The position numbers were made by a program, and so were the translations under genes. From positions 1-20,666 of the forward strand of contig CALGGE010000006.1 in the NCBI GenBank assembly GCA_937916125.1: a DNA stretch of 20,666 bases. Reading direction: 5' to 3'. The notes below the pieces were generated by a model. The model made no database searches and was not told the DNA's origin. It saw only the letters and a program-made list of their open reading frames with translations. Source of the stretch: an uncultured Elusimicrobia bacterium. GTDB lineage: Bacteria; Elusimicrobiota; Endomicrobiia; Endomicrobiales; Endomicrobiaceae. This document shows, piece after piece, positions 15,823-20,666 of this stretch; positions within the stretch are counted from its first letter, which is position 1; each line of letters begins with the position of its first letter.

Positions 15823-16773
15823 TTACAAACCTATCTCTTTTAATAAACCTTTCAGCATATTGGCGGACTTTACAAATGCCGTTCTTTCAACATCGCTAAA
15901 TTCTATTCTCTGCACTTGCCTTATACCGTCACGATTGACAACTGCCGGCAAACTTAAATAAACGTCGTTAACTCCGTAGAAATCTTGCACCATTACCGAT
16001 ACCGGCAGAACGGAATTTTCGTTTAAGAGAACGGCTTCGGTAATTCTTGTTAGAGACAACCCTATCCCGTAGGAAGTTTCGCCTTTTTTTTCTATAATTG
16101 TGTAGGCTGAATTTTTAACATTTGTAAATATTTCGTTTAGAATTGCTTTGTGGTCGCAATTTTCTTTTCTGTCGCACAAGAAACAGTGATTTTCTATATT
16201 TACTCCGCCGACGGTAGCCTTGCTCCAGACGGGAAGTTCCGAATCGCCGTGTTCGCCCAAGATATATGCGTGGATGCTTCTCGGGTCAATTTTGCAATGT
16301 TTGGCGATTTCGTATTTAAACCTTGCAGAATCAAGAACAGTTCCAGAACCGATAACCTTTGAAGAATCTTTACCGGATATCTTGTATGCCGCATAAGTTA
16401 AAACATCAACGGGGTTTGATGCTATAAGTAAAATTGCGTCGGGAGCATACTTCATAATTTCGGGAATTATTGACTTAAATAATTCTATATTATCTTTCAA
16501 TAAATCTATTCTTGTCTGACCTTGTTTTTGTTTTTTGCCTGCGGTTACAACGACCAAATCGGAATCTTTTATATCTTCGTAAGTTCCCGCATTAACATTT
16601 ACCGACGGCGTAAAAGGTGCTCCGTGTGAAAGATCAAGGGCTTCGCCTTCGGCTTTTTCTTTAAAATAATCAACAAGAGTTATTTCTCTTGCACAACCGT
16701 TAATCATTAACGAGTATGCGTATCTTATGCCTACATTACCGCAACCGATTATTGAAACTTTAGGTTTTAACAT
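15823..16773 (-). CDS. ldh: L-lactate dehydrogenase
   Basis: The protein is 316 aa from ATG 16773, chosen because GGAG lies 6 nt upstream and MLKPKVSIIGCGNVG is the expected family start; the frame stays open further upstream without support. It reduces pyruvate to L-lactate with NADH in the cytosol, regenerating NAD+ in fermentation. NAD-binding GCGNVG is at 10-15. In the specificity loop (KKQKQGQTR) Q82 sits where lactate dehydrogenases have Gln102 and malate dehydrogenases have Arg; substrate-binding Arg is R88. D148 and R151 (VLDSARF) and catalytic H175 (GEHGDSE) are present. An unusual Cys-rich bit (CFLCDRKENC, about 198-207) replaces the typical sequence there. It heads a likely two-gene unit with the SIMPL gene. 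Confidence 0.9.
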   Translation of the reverse strand: MLKPKVSIIGCGNVGIRYAYSLMINGCAREITLVDYFKEKAEGEALDLSHGAPFTPSVNVNAGTYEDIKDSDLVVVTAGKKQKQGQTRIDLLKDNIELFKSIIPEIMKYAPDAILLIASNPVDVLTYAAYKISGKDSSKVIGSGTVLDSARFKYEIAKHCKIDPRSIHAYILGEHGDSELPVWSKATVGGVNIENHCFLCDRKENCDHKAILNEIFTNVKNSAYTIIEKKGETSYGIGLSLTRITEAVLLNENSVLPVSVMVQDFYGVNDVYLSLPAVVNRDGIRQVQRIEFSDVERTAFVKSANMLKGLLKEIGL

Positions 16774-16806
16774 TTTTTCTCCAAAAACTGATATTTTAAA
16801 GATAGT

Positions 16807-16841
16807 ATTATAGCAAAAAAGTTTGCTATAAGCAAACTTTT
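16807..16841 (-). promoter_or_regulatory. Promoter of the ldh unit with an overlapping palindrome
   Basis: On the minus strand: TTGCTT (16835-16830), a 17-bp spacer, and TGcTATAAT with the -10 at 16812-16807. A 10-bp inverted repeat, AAAAGTTTGC/GCAAACTTTT with a 5-bp centre (16817-16841), covers the -35 and spacer, a likely regulator site. Confidence 0.65.
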
Positions 16842-16868
16842 CAACAACAAAAAGCTTCGCTTTTTGTT
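16840..16868. repeat. Dispersed palindromic repeat, copy 1
   Basis: A 29-bp sequence identical to 17271-17299. Its core is a 10-bp hairpin, AACAAAAAGC/GCTTTTTGTT with a 3-nt loop. No T tract follows, so it looks like a REP-type element rather than a terminator. Confidence 0.8.
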
Positions 16869-17249
16869 CAATTCCTCTATACCTCAAATTTACTCCGCAA
16901 TCCCAATTATTAAGCTGTTGTCGCAAAAAGGCAATTATGTTCTCGTTTGCTCAAGTATCGGAAGAAGATTTTACTTTTTTTCGTGCCGGCACTATTCGTT
17001 TATATTTTTCAAGCCGGGCTCCAACTGTACTTTTCTAACATCCATAGGAAGACGAAAAGTACCACGAACATGGTCGCCCTAAGAATCTAATCTACTGATT
17101 CTTACTTGAAAAATATTGCACTCATAAGCAGTGCCTGAGGCACTTCAAAAAAGAAAATCTCTTCCTCATAAATGTCGTTTAATTATAAATTGTAAACTAT
17201 AAATTCTACATTGTCGTTTTATCTCGAACATATTCCCTTTTTGCTCCGC
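16869..17249. other. Intergenic stretch without a recognisable gene
   Basis: No supported gene was seen. A hairpin AAGAATC/GATTCTT lies near 17079-17104. At 16960-17080 there is G+C-richer sequence (CGTGCCGGCAC, AAGCCGGGCTCC) unlike the AT-rich flanks, possibly a decayed gene or a mobile remnant. The 17170-17230 part is low-complexity AT-rich DNA (AATTGTAAACTATAAATTC). Confidence 0.35.
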
Positions 17250-17276
17250 AACTTTTCAACTATTCAACTCTTCAAC
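17250..17276 (+). repeat. Degenerate 8-bp tandem repeat (CAACTNTT-type)
   Basis: Three and a half units of roughly CAACTTTT/CAACTATT/CAACTCTT. The reverse complement matches 8088-8114 with two substitutions. It directly abuts the palindromic repeat at 17271-17299. Confidence 0.6.
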
Positions 17277-17299
17277 AACAAAAAGCTTCGCTTTTTGTT
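17271..17299. repeat. Dispersed palindromic repeat, copy 2
   Basis: Identical over 29 bp to 16840-16868, with the same AACAAAAAGC/GCTTTTTGTT hairpin core. Confidence 0.8.
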
Positions 17300-17314
17300 G
17301 TCCTCCCTTTTTTC

Positions 17315-17343
17315 TTGTAAAATTCTAAAAAATTTTTTATAAT
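17315..17343 (+). promoter_or_regulatory. Consensus promoter upstream of a folded RNA
   Basis: TTGTAA (17315-17320), a 17-bp spacer, and a perfect TATAAT (17338-17343). Transcription would start near 17350, about 220 nt before the HTH gene, which implies either a long structured leader or a separate small RNA. Confidence 0.65.
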
Positions 17344-17349
17344 TTTAAT

Positions 17350-17470
17350 ATATTTAAGTAAATCAACTAAATTGTATATTTTGCTGCCGCCACCGTTAAT
17401 GACGGCAGCTAAAAAAGGACTGAATGCTATGCTAAGCTTTCAACGGGAATACCGTTGATATCCTTTTGTG
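17350..17470 (+). ncRNA. Folded RNA candidate (leader or small RNA)
   Basis: Downstream of the promoter are hairpin 1, GCTGCCG/CGGCAGC (17383-17409), and a composite hairpin with outer stem AAAAGGA/TCCTTTT (17413-17419 with 17461-17467) enclosing CAACGG/CCGTTG (17441-17457) and a GCT/AGC mini-stem. No coding frame of interest. It matches no riboswitch I recognise. In the opposite orientation the outer stem ends in six T, so it could instead be a minus-strand terminator. Confidence 0.4.
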
Positions 17471-17505
17471 TTATGTAATTCGACTATATTTATTATTTTA
17501 ACTTG

Positions 17506-17525
17506 ATAAAGTAAATTTACTTTAT
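17506..17525. promoter_or_regulatory. 20-bp perfect palindrome, probable operator
   Basis: ATAAAGTAAA/TTTACTTTAT is a perfect palindrome lying 44 bp before the HTH gene and just upstream of a TATAAT at 17531-17536. It is the natural candidate for autoregulatory binding by the HTH protein. Confidence 0.6.
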
Positions 17526-17569
17526 TTAATTATAATTTATAAAAATAAATTTGTCAAGGAGTTTTTATC

Positions 17570-17926
17570 ATGGAAGAAAGAAAAATAAAATTTTTACAGG
17601 ATATAAATAACGGCACAATAAAAGGTGCTCAAAAAATTATTGCTCAAAAACTTAAAATTTCAAACACTTCGGTTTCATTATGGTTTAAAAATAATAAGAA
17701 ACCGTCTCTTGATAATATTATAAAAATGGCAAAAATATTTAATAAATCCGAACAAGAAATAAAAGATGTTTTCTCGTTTGAAACGGAAGAAACAACTTCC
17801 GCCGAAAATAATAAATTTGCGGATGCAAGAGATATGGAATTGGTAAAAGAAAAAATAAAAAGATTTGAAACCGAATTTGATTATATGAGAGATAAAATAA
17901 AAAATCTTGAAAGCAAGATAAAATAG
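17570..17926 (+). CDS. Small XRE/Cro-like HTH regulator with C-terminal coiled coil
   Basis: The protein is 118 aa, starting at ATG 17570 with AAGGAG 8 nt upstream. Residues 16-62 (GAQKIIAQKLKISNTSVSLW, then NNKKPSLDNIIKMAKIF) form a helix-turn-helix of the lambda-repressor/XRE type. An acidic linker (70-85) leads to a heptad-patterned coiled coil (88-118: MELVKEKIKRF... MRDKIKNLESKI) that should dimerise it. The length suits a phage-type or antitoxin-like repressor without a sensory domain. It is preceded by the 20-bp palindrome, suggesting autorepression. No partner toxin is adjacent; PBP1A follows after 145 bp with its own promoter. Regulon unknown. Confidence 0.85.
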   Translation: MEERKIKFLQDINNGTIKGAQKIIAQKLKISNTSVSLWFKNNKKPSLDNIIKMAKIFNKSEQEIKDVFSFETEETTSAENNKFADARDMELVKEKIKRFETEFDYMRDKIKNLESKIK

Positions 17927-18010
17927 TATAACCGTCATACCGAGCCTGTAAAAGTTCCTCAATATTCTAAACCTCTCTGATATTCCGTCGTTTATTGTAC
18001 ATTTTCGTTA

Positions 18011-18040
18011 TTGTCAATTTTCAAAAAAATTTGCTATAAT
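18011..18040 (+). promoter_or_regulatory. Promoter of the PBP1A gene
   Basis: TTGTCA (18011-18016), an 18-bp spacer and an extended TGcTATAAT with the -10 at 18035-18040. The predicted start is about 25 nt before ATG 18072. Confidence 0.75.
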
Positions 18041-18071
18041 ATACCGAAAATTTAAATCCCGTGAGAAATAA

Positions 18072-20180
18072 ATGAAATTTAAAATAACTTTAGTGTTTGC
18101 AATAGTTTTTTCTTTAGTTCTTGTCGGCAGTTCAGTATATACAAAAAAACTTATTAACGAACTTCCGTCGATATCCAACCTTGAAAATTATACCCCAAGC
18201 ATAGTTACAAAAATTTTCGACAGAAACGGAAGATTGCTTTCCGAACTTTTTATTGAAAGAAGAGTTTTGGTTCCCCTAAAAGATATTCCGGTAGATTTAC
18301 AAAATGCGTTTATTGCCATAGAAGACAATGACTTCTATAAACATTGGGGAATTTCAACGAAAGGTATAATAAGAGCCTTTGTTAAAAATCTTGTTTTAAG
18401 GAAAGTTTCTCAAGGCGGCTCGACGATAACACAACAATTATCAAAGACCATTTTCTTAACTTCGGAAAGAACATTAACCAGAAAGATAAAAGAATTTTTG
18501 CTTACCATACAGCTGGAAAAGCAGTACACGAAAGAAGAAATTTTACAGCTTTACATTAACCAAATTTATTTCGGTGCAGGCGGTTACGGAGCAGAATCCG
18601 CATCAAAAATTTATTTCGGTAAATCCGTCAGAGATTTAACTTTGCCTGAAGCAGCACTGATAGCGGGCTTGCCGAAAGCACCAAATTATTATTCTCCGTT
18701 AAGACATCCCGAGAGAGCATTAACAAGAAGAGCCATCGTTCTTTCCAGAATGAGAGAGCTTGGCTTTATAACGCCCGAGCAGGAAAAAGAAGCAAATGCC
18801 GCACCGATACCGAAAGAAAAATTTGTCGAAGAACAAAAGTCAGGTCATTATTTTGTTGAATATTTAAGAATTCTTCTCGAACCGAAATACGGAACTAATG
18901 TTCTGCATAAAGGCGGACTTTCGATATATACAACACTTGATATAAAAATGCAGGAAGCGGCAGAAAAGGCATTGGGTGAAGCACTGGCTGATTTTGATAC
19001 AAAACAAATGCCTTATTTTGAAAAAGAAGATATGGAACTTAAAAAAGTTCAAGGTGCAATAATGGCTATCGACCCGAAAACAGGTGCAATAAGGGTGATG
19101 GTCGGAGGTAGAGATTTTAAAGAAACCAAGTTTAACCGAGCAGTTCAAGCCAAAAGGCAGGCAGGTTCTTCGTTTAAACCGTTTGTGTATTTGGCTGCAA
19201 TCGATAAGAAAATTATGAATCCCGCGACAATGCTTGAAGACGAACAGATGGTATATCAGTTCGACGGCAACGAATGGGATTTGGTCTCCAGAAAATTATC
19301 TTATGTTGAAATATTGGCCGAACGGATGACTGCGGAAGATTTGGTTGATCCGATGAAAATTTGGTATCCCGTAAACTATGGCGGCAGATACAGAGGCGAT
19401 GTTTTATTGAGGGAAGCGTTAGCTCGTTCTCTTAATACTTGTGCAATTGAAGCAATAACAAAAGTTAAACCGGATACCGTTATAGACTACGCTCGCAAAG
19501 TCGGAATTAAAAGTCCCATGATTAACACATTGTCGTTGGCTCTCGGTTCAAGCGATGTAACATTGCAGGAAATGGTATCCTCTTTCGGAACACTTGCTTC
19601 CGGCGGAGTACATACCGAACCGTATTTTATCACAAAAATTCTCGACAAAAACGGCAAAGTGTTGGAATTAAATCTTCCTCAGGAGAAAGAAGTTTTAACA
19701 CCGCAAACTTCTTTTATTATGACTAATCTTTTACGCGGTGTAGTGGAACACGGCAGCGGTTATGCTGCCCGTGCATTAAAGCGTCCCTGTGCGGGAAAAA
19801 CAGGAACTTCCAATGATAGCGTTGATACTTGGTTTGTCGGTTATACGCCTCAGCTTGTTGCAGGCGTGTGGGTAGGGTACGACGACAGAACTACGCTCGG
19901 GACAAAATCCACCGGAGGTAATACCGCTTGCCCGATATGGACGGAATTTATGAAAGAAGCATTAAAAGATTATCCCGTGGTTGATTTCGCCGTTCCCAAA
20001 GATATAGAGTGGGCATTGATTGACCCGAAGACAGGTCTTCTTGCGTTAAGCAAAACGCAGAATGCATATTTGGAAGCTTTCCTTGAAGGGACGGTTCCTA
20101 CAACATATTACACAAAAAAAGCAAATTATATAAGTAATAAAACAAACGACAATTTAGAAGACGACAACGAGGGATATTAG
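18072..20180 (+). CDS. mrcA: Class A penicillin-binding protein 1A (bifunctional transglycosylase/transpeptidase)
   Basis: The protein is 702 aa. An N-terminal signal anchor (2-20) places both domains outside the cytoplasmic membrane. The GT51 transglycosylase domain has EDNDFYKHWG (catalytic E84), GGSTITQQLSK (115-125) and LYINQIYFGAGGYG (160-173). The transpeptidase domain has SSFK (S366, K369), SLN (453-455) and KTGTS (576-580). It polymerises lipid II and cross-links the glycan strands. A stretch of about 25-30 residues before WYPVNYGG (about 402-430, VSRKLSYVEILAERMTAEDL) appears to be extra compared with typical PBP1A sequences. The C-terminal tail after about 690 is acidic and Asn-rich. 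The ribosome site is weak (GAGAAATAA). Its own promoter lies just upstream. Presence of this enzyme shows a peptidoglycan-walled bacterium. Confidence 0.95.
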   Translation: MKFKITLVFAIVFSLVLVGSSVYTKKLINELPSISNLENYTPSIVTKIFDRNGRLLSELFIERRVLVPLKDIPVDLQNAFIAIEDNDFYKHWGISTKGIIRAFVKNLVLRKVSQGGSTITQQLSKTIFLTSERTLTRKIKEFLLTIQLEKQYTKEEILQLYINQIYFGAGGYGAESASKIYFGKSVRDLTLPEAALIAGLPKAPNYYSPLRHPERALTRRAIVLSRMRELGFITPEQEKEANAAPIPKEKFVEEQKSGHYFVEYLRILLEPKYGTNVLHKGGLSIYTTLDIKMQEAAEKALGEALADFDTKQMPYFEKEDMELKKVQGAIMAIDPKTGAIRVMVGGRDFKETKFNRAVQAKRQAGSSFKPFVYLAAIDKKIMNPATMLEDEQMVYQFDGNEWDLVSRKLSYVEILAERMTAEDLVDPMKIWYPVNYGGRYRGDVLLREALARSLNTCAIEAITKVKPDTVIDYARKVGIKSPMINTLSLALGSSDVTLQEMVSSFGTLASGGVHTEPYFITKILDKNGKVLELNLPQEKEVLTPQTSFIMTNLLRGVVEHGSGYAARALKRPCAGKTGTSNDSVDTWFVGYTPQLVAGVWVGYDDRTTLGTKSTGGNTACPIWTEFMKEALKDYPVVDFAVPKDIEWALIDPKTGLLALSKTQNAYLEAFLEGTVPTTYYTKKANYISNKTNDNLEDDNEGY

Positions 20181-20272
20181 AAATACTAAACGCCGTACGT
20201 GTTCTTCCACCCCCATACCTAAAAGTTTGTATAAGAAAATTATTTTAGCAAATATATTTTAAAAAATTCCTC

Positions 20273-20302
20273 TTGATTTTAAATTCTGTTTTGTGCTATA
20301 AT
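20273..20302 (+). promoter_or_regulatory. Promoter of structured RNA copy 2
   Basis: TTGATT (20273-20278), an 18-bp spacer, and an extended TGcTATAAT with the -10 at 20297-20302. The predicted start near AAGGCAGAC resembles the GCAGC start of the other locus. Confidence 0.75.
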
Positions 20303-20308
20303 AACAAG

Positions 20309-20553
20309 GCAGACATGAAGAAAATTTAACAACTTAATATTGAATGTTTTTGGAAATTCTACGAAAGGTAGAATCTCTTTTGTTAAAACAAAAGTAGCTG
20401 AGGGTCCAAAAACAGTCGTTTGAAATTTTGTAAGAATAAATCAAAAGCTATGTTGATTTATTTTTATAACTTTATCTTTCGCTCCTTTGTGAGCGAAAGT
20501 CAGCGGCTGTGATATAATTGCCTCAGCTATTATACACAGTCGCTTTTATTTTT
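20309..20553 (+). ncRNA. Structured RNA candidate, copy 2, with terminal pseudoknot hairpin
   Basis: About 245 nt with its own promoter. In order: the 5' block AACTTAATATTGAATG then TTTTTGGAA; hairpin 1 ATTCTAC/GTAGAAT (20356-20374); hairpin 2 CTTTTGT/ACAAAAG (20377-20394); TAGCTGAGG (20395-20403); CAGTCG (20413-20418); hairpin 3 AATAAATCAA/TTGATTTATT (20435-20462); hairpin 4 CTTTCGCTC/GAGCGAAAG (20476-20499); and a terminal hairpin GCGGCTGTG.TATAAT/ATTATACACAGTCGC (20503-20543) followed by TTTTATTTTT. The terminal loop carries CCTCAGCTA (20521-20529), an exact complement of TAGCTGAGG. Stems match copy 1 in order and position but differ in sequence. This copy is not interrupted by genes. Family and function unrecognised. 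Confidence 0.68.
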
Positions 20554-20666
20554 GTTGCAACAAAAACTCTCTCCTTTCGAAAGATACCAAAAAGGAAAAT
20601 TGCGTAGCAGTGTTTCCGGCTCAGTTTTCTTGTTTTCGCAAACACGAAAACCATTCGCTTGAAATT
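20554..20666. other. Right edge, no gene recognised
   Basis: Downstream of the RNA terminator no open frame with a ribosome site is visible. A small hairpin GTTTTCG/CGAAAAC lies at 20632-20651. Confidence 0.3.

Noticed and set aside
16774..16926. N-terminal extension of lactate dehydrogenase from an upstream start
   Set aside because: The extra 51 residues are encoded by promoter and repeat DNA, while ATG 16773 has GGAG at the right distance and the canonical N-terminus.
17503..17536. TTGATA paired with TATAAT as a promoter for the HTH gene
   Set aside because: The spacer is 22 bp, too long for a standard promoter. The TATAAT may still act with an activator, so it is mentioned only with the palindrome.
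20513..20518. TATAAT as a promoter inside the terminal hairpin of RNA copy 2
   Set aside because: It forms one strand of the hairpin stem and is mirrored by ATTATA at 20529-20534. No suitable -35 was seen.

Overview
The window is mostly one AT-rich bacterial chromosome segment (about 1.37 kb to the right end) joined on its left to about 1.35 kb of clearly different, G+C-richer DNA. The AT-rich part has a class A penicillin-binding protein, an exopolysaccharide/O-antigen-type gene cluster, good Shine-Dalgarno sites and several TTGnnn - 17/18 bp - (TG)nTATAAT promoters. A very large exported protein starting with a QDLH-type ChaN/Tiki-like domain recalls proteins I associate with Elusimicrobiota/Omnitrophota, so an Endomicrobia- or Elusimicrobium-like gut bacterium is my best guess, held loosely. 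No rRNA, tRNA, CRISPR array, transposase or integrase was seen.

Layout. (1) 1-1360: foreign-looking DNA with a partial minus-strand ORF that reads as a chimera (corrinoid methyltransferase-type N-terminus running into a beta-helix), a terminator, and a small exported protein in Bacteroidetes-like surroundings. The join truncates an O-antigen-ligase-like gene. (2) 1326-7936, minus strand: a tightly overlapping seven-gene surface-polysaccharide operon: GT2, polysaccharide pyruvyl transferase, FrhB-like iron-sulfur protein, GT4, EpsG/Wzy-like membrane protein, GT32 and the truncated ligase. (3) 7937-8200: repeats and a terminator. (4) 8205-10343, minus strand: a two-gene ATPase plus unknown-partner cassette flanked by 33-bp direct repeats, inserted in or next to the 5' end of a structured RNA gene. 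(5) 10427-14983: a 1518-aa exported protein with a cytidine-deaminase-like domain. (6) 15006-16773, minus strand: lactate dehydrogenase and a SIMPL-domain protein. (7) 16790-17570: repeats, a promoter, a folded RNA candidate and a 20-bp palindromic operator in front of a small HTH regulator. (8) 18072-20180: PBP1A. (9) 20273-20553: a second copy of the structured RNA family.

The most notable observation is the RNA family. The loci at 8459-8205 (minus) and 20309-20553 (plus) share a 5' sequence block, two short 5' hairpins, two middle hairpins and a terminator-like hairpin whose loop is complementary over 8-9 nt to a segment just after hairpin 2. The pairing segments differ between loci yet remain complementary, which is compensatory evidence for a pseudoknot. 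At one locus the ATPase cassette separates the intact promoter and 5' end (10343-10284) from a second 5' end and the RNA body (8459-8205), so the cassette appears to be transcribed from the RNA's promoter. An RNA-linked defence or addiction module, or a mobile cassette targeting this RNA gene, are the main hypotheses; no function is demonstrated by the sequence.
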